Below, in pieces: positions 17,290-29,680 of a stretch of 64,000 nt of DNA. The DNA is from Ursus arctos (Eukaryota; Chordata; Mammalia; Carnivora; Ursidae), in contig NW_026623008.1 in assembly GCF_023065955.2 (NCBI RefSeq), positions 20,022,001 through 20,086,000 of the forward strand. Reading direction: 5' to 3'. The translations under genes were made by a program, and so were the position numbers. The notes beneath the pieces are model-generated. The model was given only the letters and a program-made list of their open reading frames with translations, was not told the origin of the DNA and did not search any database. The first letter of the stretch is position 1, and each line of letters starts with the position of its first letter.

Positions 17290-18000
17290 GTAGGAGCCAG
17301 ACAACTCCCCAAGCCTGGATTAGGGACAATTTATCCACAGGCAGAGAAGGAGAATTCCAACCTGCCAGAGCCTCCCTCCTCTGATCCATCCCCCCTTTCC
17401 CCGTGGTTGGGTGGGCACAGAAATGCAGCCCGGCAGCTCCCAAGCCCTCAGGGAGCCCCCACCTCTGCAGCTCCCCAGAGGCCCGGGAGGGCGGAAAAGA
17501 TGGAAATCTGGGTGGCCCCAGAGCCCTCCAGTGGGGGTGGACTGGCTGCCCCCCATCCAGGCCCCCACAGCTCAGCTCATCTTGGCCCTGTTCTCCTACA
17601 TATGGTGGTGGTGGTTGAGGGGGGGAGTCTGCATGGGGTCTGCCTGGCCCTGCAGGCTGGAGGGACCTCAGGAGCAAAGCTGCTCCCAGCCCTTCCACAA
17701 CCTGATACTCCCCAACTGATAAACGCCAGCTCCCCGCCACCCCCTGAAATGGGAATAACTGGGGAACTTGCAACTGTGCCCGCATAGGCTGGGGGAGATG
17801 CTGGAAGTGGGGGCAGTGTGGCGGGGGGAATGCAGCAGAGGGGGGCACAAGGGGGGCTGAGCTGGGACTAAGGCTCCCTTCACGGTGCTCCAGGCGCAAG
17901 GCAGAATCACATGTTTCCCATTAGCTGCTCTGGCCTCCTTGTTCAGGGGGTGTTGGCTGGGGGAGATTTGTTCTGGTTGCAGACACCAGCCGAGACCACA

Positions 18001-18190
18001 CAAGAGAGAGAGAGGAAGAGAGAGAGAGAAAGAGAGGGCGAGGGAGGGAGAGAGAGAGAGAGAGAGGTTGAACCCCAGAGGGAGAGGAAAAGACACAGAG
18101 ACACACAGAGGGAGAGAAGGGGAGACAGAGAGGCACGAGAGACAGAGACAGGCAGTGACAGACAGAAACTGTGAGACAGGCACGCAAGAA
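18001..18190 (+). repeat. GA-rich purine tract
   Basis: Almost uninterrupted GAGA/GGGA/GACA words. Long homopurine runs can adopt triplex structure. Confidence 0.8.
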
Positions 18191-18499
18191 CACAAAAGCA
18201 GAGAGGCAGAGCCTGGTGATGGGGAGGGGCTGGGGGGGCGGACAGGGAGGTGGAGACGCAGGTGGAGAGGCTGGTCAGAGGCTCAGGAGTGGGTGTCTCG
18301 AGGCTCAGAGTGCGAGTGAGACAAGGAGGGACCGAGAGGGGAGAGCAGCACAGGCCGAGGGGTGGGAGGACGACAGGGGCGAGGCACAGGGTGCACCCGG
18401 GAGAGGGGCTGGGTGAGGGCACGGCGTGTGGGCAGGGGGAGTGGACGCCGCGAGCCGCGGGGCGGGGGCGGCCAGCGCGCCCGGAGCCTCCCGCCTCCT

Positions 18500-18665
18500 G
18501 ACCCTCGAGCCTCGGCGAGATAACAGGCCGAATAGTGCTGACTTGCGGTTCAGAAATCCAATATCCTCCGCGGCACACTAATCGACTACCTGAGCTCCCG
18601 GCCCGCGCCGAGCTGCCCCGATTAATCCTCCGGCTCCACAGCCTTAATTAGTTTAACAGTTTCAG
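18500..18665. promoter_or_regulatory. Candidate enhancer with homeodomain and GATA sites
   Basis: A unique, non-repetitive block beside a small CpG-rich patch (18420-18500). It packs a GATA word AGATAA (18518-18523), CTAATCG (18578-18584), GATTAATCC (18620-18628, an OTX/CRX-type TAATCC) and TAATTAG (18645-18651) into about 135 bp. This sharply AT-sited pattern in a GC-rich setting is typical of conserved developmental enhancers. The function is inferred. Confidence 0.5.
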
Positions 18666-18716
18666 GGGCAGAAGAGGCAGGGACTGGGGTTCCCCCATGC
18701 TTGCAGGGACACAGAC

Positions 18717-18730
18717 CCCCATGGCAACCC
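18717..18730 (-). promoter_or_regulatory. RFX X-box-like half site
   Basis: CCCCATGGCAACCC contains the CCATGGCAAC core of an RFX X-box (GTTGCCATGG in reverse). Confidence 0.4.
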
Positions 18731-19039
18731 TGCCTGGTGCCCCACCTCCCCAGTCACACCTGCTCCTGCCCCAGAGGCCCCTTGCCACATCGCCTGGAAA
18801 CACTGGTTCCTTCCTTCTGGGAAACAGTCCCAAGGGTTGGCACCTGGGTCAGAAGGAAGGTCATGGGGGACTCAGACCCCCCCACCCAACCCACCACACT
18901 TGTCCCTGCACTCAGGGCTCTGAATGCTTCCCCTGTCCAGCCCTTTGGGGCCCTGTGGTCTGCTCGGGAAGGCCCCGCCAACGGTGGGCCCCATACCACT
19001 GGGCAACATGTTGTCTCTTTAGGGTGAGAGACAAGCTCC

Positions 19040-19300
19040 CAAGTTACTGACAACCTCCCAACAGCATGAGATAATCACACATGTCACTCCCCACAACAGC
19101 ATGAGATGGGCACGTGGTGACATCTCACACATCCCCAACAGTCAGAGACAGGCGTATGGGCTGGTGACTACCCTAACAGGATGAGCTAAGTACGTAACCT
19201 GTCACTTCCCCAAAAGCGTGAGATGGGCACATCTGATACCCCCAGACAACAGGAGACAGGAACACAGGTTGTCACCCTCACAACGGTGTAACGAACATGC
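19040..19300. repeat. Decayed minisatellite, about 37-bp unit, about seven copies
   Basis: Repeated phrases AACAGCATGAGATAATCACA, AACAGCATGAGATGGGCACG, AACAGTCAGAGACAGGCGTA, AACAGGATGAGCTAAGTACG, AAAGCGTGAGATGGGCACAT and AACAGGAGACAGGAACAC are separated by TCAC...CCCC spacers. Copies diverge widely. Confidence 0.75.
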
Positions 19301-19344
19301 AGCCAGGCACTCCCACACCCACTAATGGATGTGAATGCGGAGAA

Positions 19345-19348
<4 letters not shown>

Positions 19349-19416
<68 letters not shown>
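19349..19416 (+). repeat. Compound (TC)17(AC)17 microsatellite
   Basis: A perfect TC run at 19349-19382 passes straight into a perfect CA/AC run to 19416. Confidence 0.97.
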
Positions 19417-19418
<2 letters not shown>

Positions 19419-19959
19419 CTCACCTTCCGGCATGAGGAAGGGACAGATGCCCCCAGCCCCACCCCATCATAGGACTCAGGGACACCACCTCACCCCTTCC
19501 CCATGAGTCCTCCCTTCAGACTACCAGATGGGCACACAATATATCACCCCCTGACTGCTTCAGACAGGTGACAACCCACCCCCACGGCTCCCCCATCACT
19601 GTCGCCAGCCTGGGTGGTGCTGTCCTCTGCCTGCAGCGGCGTCACAGCTCATAGGGCATGAATGTCACCCCGGCACTGCCAGAGCCGGGCACAGCCGCAT
19701 GTTGCCCCAGCGACAAACACCACTGGCCCCATGAGGAGGTGGGGGCGCACAGGGCTCTGGGCGTGACCTTGGTCCCTGGACACCAGGAGGGGAGGCGCTG
19801 TGGCCTCCCTCCTGGGTAACTCTGGCTGCCTGGTGCTGGGGGAGATGAGTGCTGGAAAGCAAGCTGCCCCGGGGCACGCAGACAACGCTGCCACCCCTGC
19901 CCCATTTCTAATTGAATGTAGTCGTTATCTAGGGAGGGGGCAGAAGGAGCCACGGAGGG

Positions 19960-20001
19960 AGGGCTGTTGTTGAGGCCGGGAGGGCTGTTGTTGAGGCCGA
20001 G
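19960..20001 (+). repeat. 21-bp tandem duplication
   Basis: AGGGCTGTTGTTGAGGCCG occurs twice head to tail, the copies starting at 19960 and 19981. Confidence 0.9.
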
Positions 20002-20479
20002 GAGCGGGTCCTATAAGACTTCTCAGAGATGGGTGGCAGGGAGGGGGATTGAGGGGTGTGGTTACCATGCCCTTATCCTTAGGCCCCAGGACTCAGAGGG
20101 TGTGTGATGACAGCTTCAGACCTGCACTGCCGGGGAGCCCCTGGTCCTTATGAAGGCCCCCTCTCCAAATTCAGGCCACAGAGCCTGACAAGGAGGCCAA
20201 AGTCCAGGGGCATGACTCACCCAGGGAACGGGCCCAGCCTGCTGGCCAGAGAGTGAGGGAGGCCAGGAGCCAAGGGGCCTGGGTTCAAGTCTGAGCTCCT
20301 CCCAGGCCAAGCTGAGTGACCTTGGAGCAGAAGCTGGATCTCTATGGCTTATGGGGAGGGGGAAGGGGCGGTGGCGAGGGAAGTGCCAGATAGAAGCTGA
20401 GGCTGGACACCAGCAAGCTGCGCACTGGGGGCCATGGGAAGGCCACAGCAGCCCGGTCCCTGGCTCCATGCTGCCTCAC

Positions 20480-20580
20480 AGGAACCTCAGCTTTCTGTAC
20501 CTCAGTTTCCTCAGCTGGAAAGTGGGGATGATGTCAGCCTCATGAGACAATGTGACATGAAGTGGGCAGGTGCTCAAAAA
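20480..20580 (+). repeat. MIR relic
   Basis: TACCTCAGTTTCCTCAGCTG, AAAGTGGGGATGATGTCAGC, then AGGTGCTCAAAAAATG. The left part (20270-20340) also has MIR words, split by unrelated sequence. Confidence 0.7.
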
Positions 20581-20984
20581 ATGGGAGATTCTCACTGAGG
20601 AGGGGAAAAAAGAGAGGGTGAGACATTTGTCCAAGCCACAGAGCAAGTTAGTATCACCTGAACTCGGCCTCTAGCTCCGGGTTTCCCACCTGGAGCTGCT
20701 TCTGTAAGACTGCCCGGAGATCAGTAATGAGTTAGGGGTGGGGGTGGGGTAAAGGGAGGATGTTGGGGTGCTGTTGGTTACAGAGCTGCTCTACTCTCCT
20801 GTGAAGACCAAGGGAACTGATGGGAGTCTGCCATGTATCCCAACCTTTACCCTAAACCCCACTTGGCTCATCTTCAAACACCGGACCAGAGGGCCAGCTC
20901 TAAGGGAGGGAGGCAGCCCACAACCCAGCCTCCCATGACCAGCGCCTGTATCTGGTGCTTAGAAGGATTGGGGTAACTGGGATT

Positions 20985-21090
20985 TCAGTGTCCAGAGCCC
21001 GCCCATCGTACAGGAGTCCAGAGAGGGACAGGCCTAGCCTGAGGTCACACAGCACGACAGCAGCAGAGCCCAGAGCCCCGGCCAGGGACA
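20985..21090 (-). repeat. MIR relic
   Basis: CAGGAGTCCAGAGAGGGACA followed by CCTGAGGTCACACAGCACGA. Confidence 0.6.
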
Positions 21091-21774
21091 GTCTCAGAGC
21101 AGAGTCCCTCTAGCCCCTGGGGATGGCTGGAGCTGGGGAGCCCTGGGGGACTGAGCGAAACGTGGCGACAGATGGCCTGCCGAGGCAGCGGCGATCTGGG
21201 CGGCTGGCAGGCATGCTCGCTCCCGCGCAGGGAAGCGGCTAATTTTAGCTGAGGCCTCGATGCCAGCTTTGTTCCCCCCACCCACCCACCGAGGGGGCCC
21301 AGCATGCCTTGCGTGCAACCCGCCTCCCCCAGGCACCCCTACTCCCCCGCCTGGCCCCTTGGTGAGTAGTGCCCAGACCCCAGGGTCCTAGAACTGTCTG
21401 CCTGACCAGGTCTCATCACATACAGAGGCAATGGCTAGGCCTTGGAGGCCTGGCACCCCCCACCCCAGGGCCTGTTTCCCATGACTCCAAGTTCATTCCT
21501 TGAAGAGGGGAGGCAGGGAGGAGGGCTAGAGGCCACTACCCAGACTGGGAGGGAAGGCCTGATAGCAGGGTCTGGTACTCCTGGGGGGTGGGGGGTAGGG
21601 GGTGAGGGGGAGGCGAGGCACTGTCCTCCACTCCATACTTAAGGGGACCAGACCCATATTCTACCCCTGCCCTGAGAAAGATTCCTCTGTGCTACAGCTC
21701 CCCTGGTGTTGGTGAGCAAGGGGGCAGCAGTGCCTCTACCCCTTCCCTGTTCTGCATAACTTTAACTCTGTTCC

Positions 21775-21860
21775 AGAAACTCAAAGTATTTTAAAGAAGT
21801 CAGAGATAGAGCAAGGGTAGTACCCTTGTGTCATGGGGGAAACTGAGGCACAGTCAGAGA
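21775..21860 (-). repeat. MIR relic, short
   Basis: TCATGGGGGAAACTGAGGCA after AAAGTATTTTAAAGAA. Confidence 0.5.
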
Positions 21861-22284
21861 CAGCCATCAATGTAGCAGGGGAGGAGACCAATCCCAGAAA
21901 TCTGTGAGACCTAGACATGCTCTTCTTTGAGTTCTCATAGCGAGGGAGCTTCTGGGGCCAGCTCAGGCCCTAGAACTGCCCTCTGCCCTGACCTGGGCTG
22001 GTAGAAGGTCGACTACATAGATGAAGGTCTGGGCTCTAAAACCCCGGAAAGGGAGGGCTGGGATTCTTGGCTTCTGGCACCCCACCTCCTGTAGGTTCTC
22101 TGACCTTAGAACCTCCCCTCCCCATCTCAGATTCAACTACAGGTGCCCAATGGGGTGCCAGCATATCTGGCCCCTATCTGAAAGGAAAATCCTTTGGGGG
22201 GCACTCTGGAGGGTCCCCATCCCTGTTCCAAACCCGGGGCCATGAAGAAATCGCTACATGGAAAATAGAGGAAGACAACTTGAA

Positions 22285-22800
22285 AGAAATCTATGTATTT
22301 AGAGGAGAGAGTCAGGAGAGAAAGACAGGGAGAGCAAAAGGAAGGCAAAGATCCGATTCAGGAAGAGAGAGACAGAGGAAGAGTGTGGGGGCAAGAGACA
22401 CAGGGCAGAATGAGGCTTAAAGAGAAGGAGATGGGGAGGGAGAGGATGAGAGAGAGAGAGAGAGAGAAGGAGGGAGAGAGGGAAAGAGGATAGGATGCTG
22501 GAGGAAGGAACACAGCAAGAGAGACTCAGAAGAGAGGGACAGAGGAGGAAGAAAAAGACAAAGACACAGAGAGACAGGCAGGATAAGGCAGAGACAAAGA
22601 CAGAGAGAGAGAGAGAGCAAGATCCACACAGAGGGGAAGAGATGGAGAAGGAGCCTGCCACAGACAGGACAAGGCACAGAGAACTAAGGACACCACAGGG
22701 AGCTGGAGACAGACAGGGATTGACACACCCAGAGACCAACAGAGACAGTCGGAGAGGGTGAGACACACTCAGAATGGGGCGGGAAGAAGGGGGAGACACT
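22285..22800 (+). repeat. GA-rich purine tract, about 0.5 kb
   Basis: Imperfect GAGA, GGAGA and GACAGA words over roughly 500 bp; the reverse strand is CT-rich and opens a spurious 330-codon frame. Confidence 0.8.
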
Positions 22801-23038
22801 AAGTGATAGAGCGTGTGGGAGGGGGTGGGGGGGACAGCACAGAGTGAGGAGGGAGGGGGCATGAGGAGGGGGGAGATGTCGTTGCCGGAGCTGGGGGGGG
22901 GGGACAGAGGACAGAAATGGAATGTGGGTCTGGGCATGAGGCTCACAGATGCATCGGCTCCGGTTTCAGCTGGGGCAGTTGGCTGCTGGGGGGGCGGGGG
23001 GGGGAGGAAAGAGCAGAGCTGGTGAGGGAGGGGGGCCT

Positions 23039-23052
23039 GTTGCCATGGCTGC
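23039..23052 (+). promoter_or_regulatory. RFX X-box-like half site
   Basis: GTTGCCATGGCTGC, a perfect left half GTTGCCATGG. Confidence 0.4.
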
Positions 23053-23394
23053 AGGCACGGCAGGGGCACAGCCAGCAGGGGCACAGTCGGCTGGCACTTG
23101 GAGTTCTGGGCATGGTAGGGGGCTGACTGAGGGGAAGGGGGGGGCGATGAAGAAGCTTCGCCTCTGCCCTCGGGGCTCAACCAGGAAGAAAGTTTCCAGA
23201 GACAGGATGGGAGATGTTGGGGCCCGAGGAGGGCTCCGGGCCCTGCTCCACCCCATGCAGGCTGCCAGGGGGGCCCCACTCCACAGGTCACCTGTGGGTA
23301 TCCCAGGTTCCCTGCCCGTGCCTCGGGCTAGCCCCTGGGGACCCTCTGGCTCCATCCCCTCCAGTCCAGCTGAAGATCCCGCATGCTGCTGCTG

Positions 23395-23690
23395 CTGTTT
23401 TTGCTCGCAGGGGAGCAGCAAGATTGTGAATTCAGGATCTGTAATCCTAACGCAGAGCCCAGGCCTACCGGGCTCCAGTTGCCAAGGCGACGGAGGGTCA
23501 GAGGGCAGCGCGGGGCGCCCGCTCCTCCAAGTCAGAATCCCAATTGTTAAAGCCCAAGAATAAACAGCTGAAGCGGCCGTGGGGGGGCTGGGAGGGGGGC
23601 TGAGGTCTGCATCGGCTCAGTGTGGTGTTGTCAAGCGAGATGTCACTAATTGTCTGAAGGAACGGGCTGAGGCAGCTCTTAACTGCTTCT
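23395..23690. promoter_or_regulatory. Candidate conserved noncoding element with X-box
   Basis: A unique block between G-rich low-complexity stretches, with GTTGCCAAGGCGAC (23478-23491, RFX X-box-like), CAATTGTTAAA, AATAAACAGCTG (forkhead-like beside an E-box) and GTCACTAATTGTCTG. The mix of ordered sites in non-repetitive sequence suggests a regulatory element. Inference only. Confidence 0.4.
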
Positions 23691-24947
23691 GTGCCACCGG
23701 AGACACCTTGGCTGCCTGGCCCCATCCCCCGGGCCTCCCAGCATTCCACTGGGCCAGCTTGGTGCTGGGAGTGCTGGCCCAGCATAATCTCTGCCTCTCC
23801 TGCATTGAACCCCCACATATTTTGGCTCCCAACACTCCTCTTTGCCCAACTTGGAACCTCCCACCTGCAAGCTAAATCCTTATGTCCCCAGAACCAGTAC
23901 CCCCCAATTACTGGGCCCCCCAAGACAGCCCAGAACTGCCCGTTTGGCCTGCAGAAGCCCTCCCAGCTCCCCCAGCACCTCCACTTCTGCCCCCCCCTCA
24001 GAAGTCAGAGATTCTGGCATAAGGTGCACAGACTGCAGAGGAGGGCAGACTTGGGGCTCCTCTGACCTTTGGGGTCTAGGCAACGGCCCACCTAGAGGAA
24101 AAAGGAAGGTCTATGGCATCTTTCTGTGCAGCTTCTGACTCAGCCACACACCAGAACCCAAGACGTGAATGGGGCCAGGAAACCCCATTTCTGGTTTTGG
24201 GTGTTCTATACCTACTTGCAGTGTGACTTTTGGGTACTCTCCCTCTGCGGCCTGCCTCGTCTGTCCTCCATGCTAAACATGTGGTAGTGCCTATTCTAAG
24301 CCAGGCTGTGTCTGGAACCCCTGCCCAGAGGAACTCCCAATCCGGTGGGTGGGAAAGGCTCTCATACAAAGTAGAAAACAATCCGAGATCCATCAGGTAA
24401 GATATTCCATGAAAAACACGGAGCAGATTGGTACACAGTAAACTGACCAGTAGACTACAGCTAGTTAGTAGCCGTAGTACTAGTACCCCGTTATTACAGA
24501 GGGTCACTAAAAGGGTGCAGGTAATCAGGAAAGAGACGGGGGAGGGCGGGAGAGGCCGGTTCTGGAAGGCTTTCCTGCAGAAAGCGGTACCTGGTTAAGA
24601 TTTGGACAGGTGAGCGAGAAGGTAAGGAGCGCCAAGAGTTCTTGTGAGATCCTTCCCGGGGAGCTGAACTCTAAGGTCTCAGGGTCGCCTGTTCAGCTCC
24701 TCCCAGAGCAGGAAGGAGGCGGCCTTCTGTGGTCTCCCCGCCCCACAAGCCGGCCCTGCCTCTTCCTCCACCCACTGCAACTCAGGATAGCAGGAGATTG
24801 GTGCCTGGAGGAGGGGGGGGCGCCCATCGGTAAAGCTCCCGGAGATTGGTAGCACCTGGAGTGATGTCACGAGGGGCGGGGTCAGGGCTTCGAGCACTCC
24901 CCTTGCCCCAGGTCCCAGACCCCTGCCCCAGGCCCGAAGCGCGGTCC

Positions 24948-24962
24948 CCAGGAGGGGGCGCT
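24948..24962 (+). promoter_or_regulatory. CTCF-like motif
   Basis: CCAGGAGGGGGCGCT matches the 15-bp CTCF core at 13 positions. It lies in a GC-rich block (24850-25080) that also has TGATGTCACGAG, a CRE-like word, near 24861. Confidence 0.5.
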
Positions 24963-25499
24963 CAGGCCACCTGGCCGTCCCCCCCCCCCCATCAGGTGGC
25001 GGGCGGGGCTGGGGCGCTGTCCGTGGGCGGGGAGCTGGGCGCGGAAACAGGGGATCCCCCAGAGAGGGCCCAGCCCAGCTCCGAGCTGGATGCGTACAAA
25101 AGGCGACTTGTTCTTTCTTGGGATGCCTGCGCCTTCTCAAACATACCTACGGCCACACTCCGGGGACAGCTACACCCACACATGCTGCACAAAGCCTGCC
25201 AGGGTGGGGACTGGGGGGCTGTCGCCAGCCCAAGAGGTCAGCTTTAAGAACCTTGCCCCAACCACTCTTTGCCACAGGCTCAGCACCATTCATCTTACCC
25301 CATCCCACCCCAAGTGACCTGGATACTCCCACAGTCTCACCCGCAGCTCTGGGGACACTGATCCAATCACATTCTCACAATTACCCTCTCCCTCAGACCA
25401 TCTGTAGCTCACCAACTCTTTCCTGCTCTAGAGTCAGACCTCACCCTTCAGCAGGGTCACCACACTGAGCGCGACCACAGCACACAATGAAACCCATTA

Positions 25500-25692
25500 A
25501 GGTTCCTTTTTACTGAGCACTTACTCTGTGCCAATCCTTACAATTACCCTTTTGTGGGGGTGGTATTAGTCTCATTTTGTGGATGGGGAAACTGAGGTTG
25601 CTGTTAACTAGCTTGCCTAAAGCAGAAGCAAGGATTGGAACCCAAATCCAACTCGACTTCAGAGCCCTTGTTCTCTGTATTGTTTCTGCCAA
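25500..25692 (-). repeat. MIR SINE relic
   Basis: TACTGAGCACTTACTCTGTG, TTGTGGATGGGGAAACTGAG, then TTGGAACCCAAATCC, nearly full core. Confidence 0.85.
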
Positions 25693-25724
25693 TCATCCCA
25701 CCACCTTACACTCTTAACACCCCA

Positions 25725-25725
<1 letters not shown>

Positions 25726-25759
<34 letters not shown>
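25726..25759 (+). repeat. (AC)n microsatellite
   Basis: Seventeen perfect AC units directly after the MIR copy. Confidence 0.95.
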
Positions 25760-25760
<1 letters not shown>

Positions 25761-28079
25761 CCACAGTCAGAGTCAAGGTGTAATTCTCCACCCCAAACAC
25801 ATGTCAATGTCACAGTCTAGGATCAGGCAGTTTCTCTCACTCCTCAGACAGCGTATGTGTGCTGAAGGGGAAGAGTCTCCTACCTCTAAGCTTCGCATCT
25901 CCAAGGCTGGCCGTCAGTCGTTATAAATGGGGCACCGAGTGAGAGCCGGGCCAGAACAGGCTACCTCTAACCTTTCCAGCAGGCTCACCTCCACCTCCCC
26001 TGACCCTAGGATGACAAAGCACTGCCAGACTGGCTGGGGCACCAGGCCTGCAGCTCTCCCTGACCCCTTGGGCCAAGATCCTCCCCTAGCCCCCAACTCC
26101 TGCTGAGAACAAGTCGAAACAAACTCCTTCCTGGGGATGTCAAAGCACCTTTCCTGGGGGAGGCGGCTCTGTGATCCCCTGAGCCTGGCTAGGGAGAAGG
26201 ATCAGGTTACTCTTTCCCCAGCTGTGCTTGGACTCCTTGGGGCTGACCTTTCACCTCATCCAGGCCAGGACCCAAAGGGGGCCAAGTACAGCCCTCACCT
26301 CCTGTTAACCCTCTGCATTCCTTATTTTTTCACGGGGGGGGGGTGGTGGGGAGCCTGCCAGGACCCAGAGGGTCTCAGGAAGCCCCGCTGAGCATGCCAA
26401 CCTTTCCCCACCCTCCCATCCTGGGGTCCGGTTTCCCAGAGAGCTTGACAGAATGCTCCTCCCTGCCCCCTGCCCAAGCTGCCCTGCCCTGCCAGGATCA
26501 GATACCTCCCTCAGCCTAAGCAGCTGAAAATGACCTGGGCTATTTTCGCTCTGGGATCGCGTTGCAAACTCCCCCTTGAGCTGGCGGCTTCCCACATCCC
26601 TCCAGACCATTGCCCCTCACTCCTCAGCCCTAACCCAGAGCCACTGACTTTAGAGGACAGGAAGACTTTTAAAGACCACAGGCCTAAGCCCCTCCATTGG
26701 GGAGACTGAGGCCATGGGGAGTCAGGCACAGGGCTGGGCAGAGAACCAGTCTTCCTGGGGCTCCGCCCAGGTCTCTTTCTACTGTCTAGCACAGCCTGCT
26801 CTGTACCCTAGATCTCAGAGCCTCTGACCCAGCCAAAAACCCAGCCGACCTCCTCCAAGCACCGGAAAGTCACACTGGAAGCTACCCACAAGTCTCTGGG
26901 CCGCCCTGCATGTCAGAAACCGCTTCTGCCACACTCTTCTCTTTGTTTTAGAACTGGGACCAGGTCTGTACCTGTATCACAGCTATGTGGATCACGGGAA
27001 TGTTTTGGCAGGTGCAAACTGGGAAGAAAGACAGGGAGACTGAGGCCTAGAGGAATGGGAGGCAGATTCAGACTTCCTGGGGTTTATATTGCACAATACT
27101 TCCATGTTCCCAGCAGCCCCTCGGCTCCAGCTTCTTGGTACCCCCCTTTTCTATTCCTACCAACCCAGCCCCCTCCAGGCCCCTGCCCCTCCACCTCAAG
27201 CCCCAGTCCTCCTGGGCAGGAATGTGACTGGTCAGGTCTGAGCTGACCACATGAGTGGCTATAAGGCGACAGACCCCCCATCCTCCCATCCCCCCAGCCT
27301 GGGGGAGCTCACATACCAAGGCAAAGTTGGGGGGGGGGGGCGCGCAGCTGCTTTAACCCTTTGCAGCCAGGCTTTCAGGGTGAAAAAGAGAGGTAACTTT
27401 ACTTCCAATGGCCACTCCCATTTGAGTGCTGCGGGGCAGTGAGGTGGGGGGGGGGGTCATGTGGGCAGAACTGACTTCACTGAGGGGGTGGAATGAGGGC
27501 ATTTGCCCTGCTAGTCCCTGTTCAGAAAAATTATCCCTTGCCACCCCAACTGTTTAATCTCATCTCCCCTGACATTTGGAAAAACAGGAGCTGATGCTGA
27601 GGAGAGAGAAGGAAAGAACAAATCATGAACCCCAACCTCAGGAGCCCCTAGTCTGAGGGGAGAAATACAACCCTGCCCTGGGGAGTCTGATGGGGGAGAC
27701 TAGGCACAGAGGTTGGGACAAAGAGCTGTGAGCAGAGAAGAGCATGTTGCTGGGCAGAAGTGGGAGGAAGCCAGGGCAGGAGCAGAACAAGCCAGGTGGG
27801 GTCAGATCAGGCAGGCTTCCCGGAGGCCCCTCGGCCCACACCCCTCCCCCCAGGCTCTGGAATCTCGGGGGTCAGGGCTGAGGGACAGCCCCGCCCCCTG
27901 CTCCCCTCGGGCTCAGGAATTCCACCAGCCAAGGGGGGGGGCAGCTGCTTCGGCCTCAGTCCAAGTTGGCTCCCACTGGACCGGGAACTGCAGCTCCTCC
28001 TCGGGGGCCCCCCACCCCCACCCAAGCCCCTGGGCTGGCCCCCAGCCCCCTCCCCTCCCCCTTCCCGGCTGGCACTGTG

Positions 28080-28340
28080 AGTGCCAGGCGCTGGCAGAAA
28101 ACAAACCCGCCGGGGTGGGTTTGCAGGGAGCGGGGTAACCTTGACACAGTTGCGGCAGTCGCTAATGGCAGACACACACTCCGCCTGTTCTGGGGGGACT
28201 GTTGCCGTTGCTAGGAAACCGGCAGCCGCGTGAATGGAAATGGGTCAGTAAACCTGGGGAGAGATAGTGTGACACTCGAACCACTGCAGCTGCTCCAGCC
28301 CACACCGAAATCCCTCCTCTTCAATATTTATCACTCCCGC
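28080..28340. promoter_or_regulatory. Candidate conserved noncoding element with a full X-box
   Basis: GTTGCCGTTGCTAGGAAACC at 28201-28220 contains a near-canonical RFX X-box (GTTGCTAGGAAAC). Around it lie AAAACAAACC (forkhead-like), CGCTAATGG and CAATATTTATC in unique sequence. Placement and composition suggest an enhancer; not proven. Confidence 0.45.
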
Positions 28341-29504
28341 CTGGGCCCTCAGCTCCTGCCAGACCCTGCACCAGCCTGGCCCTCAGGCCCCCCCCCGGGG
28401 CTCGACGGGGGAAGGGAGAAGAGATGGGGGGGTGTTGCTTATCCGCTCCTTGGGGGGGGCCCCCCAGGCGGGATGGAACTGGTTCTGGAGGAGATTGAAC
28501 AGGAAACAGAGTCTAATCCTGTGGCGGGGAAGGGGTTAAAAGGTCAATTCACGCCTGTTCCTGACTTAGGCACCGTGGTAAAATTACTGCAAGTGTGAGC
28601 AGGCTAGCGACTGCCTGCTTGCCTACCTGCGGAGGCACTGATTAAGACAGGAGACCTCCCTCCCCGGGGGAAGAGGCACCCAAAACACGGCCAGGATTCG
28701 CTCACAGCTTGAAAACACCTTCCTCTACAGCCAGAACCGATGCCTCTAGTACAATCTGATAAGCACCCCAAATGGACACGAGCTGCCTACTGCCGAACGA
28801 CAAATTCCATCCTGTATGCACACCCCTCCAACAGCCAGACACTCACTGTTCAGGAAACCCTGACAACACCCCTCTACGGACACCCCTACCATAGAACACG
28901 ACAACTGCAATTCGGAGCAGTGCAGTTCAGCTCCACACCTATAAACAAGACGACAAACCTAGGCACAGGCGAAACTACCGTGTCGGATTGCGCCGAACCT
29001 TCCCAGTCAGGCTGCAGCCTCCCCACACTGCCTGCCCTAACCCAAAGCCTGGCTTCTCTGGTTCATCTGTTTCTTTCTCTCCCGTGGCCAGCTTTCTTGT
29101 CTTGCACACCCCCCAACATACTGCCCCTGCGATCGCTCATCGGGACACACCATCCCAAGAGCTAGCTGCCTCGAGCACCCCCCCCCCCATTCCCTGGAGG
29201 CTGACTGGTCACTGACACACACATTCCCTTCCCCTAGAAGCAAGCAGTCTCACAGCCCCGGACTGACACGAGCTCTTGTTCTTCCGCACAGGCCTCTCTA
29301 CTGACGAGAGGGACCCTGGGAATCGGCAGTACCACTCACTGGGTGACATGCCCCCTCCGCCCCCCACAGTCCCGCCAGTATCCCTGAATGGTGTGTCTAG
29401 GGAAGGGAGGCTCTCCAGTCTTCTGGAGGTGGGGATACGTCCACGGGAATCTCCCATCTGACTCGGTTCTGTGTGCTCCTATCTCCTAGGATACATCAGT
29501 CAAC

Positions 29505-29680
29505 ACAGTCACAGAGCCTGTCAGAGCTGGAAGGTGCCTTAGGGAGTCACTAATCCAGCCTCCTCTGCTATGCAACAGAAAACCAAGGCCCAGAGAGGGG
29601 AAGCGACTGCCCAAAGTCACACAGCCCAACTGTGGCTTCCAGCCCCTCTCTCTTTCACAGTCCCTCACTGAGCTCTGTGT
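29505..29680 (-). repeat. Ancient interspersed repeat (MIR-like)
   Basis: GAGCTGGAAGGTGCCTTAGG, then AACCAAGGCCCAGAGAGGGG, then CAAAGTCACACAGCCCAAC. The second half fits MIR; the first half resembles another old mammalian repeat, so the family is open. Confidence 0.55.

Noticed and set aside
22299..23291. 330-codon minus-strand frame
   Set aside because: It is a translation of a CT-rich low-complexity tract (Ser/Leu/Cys runs) and not a gene.
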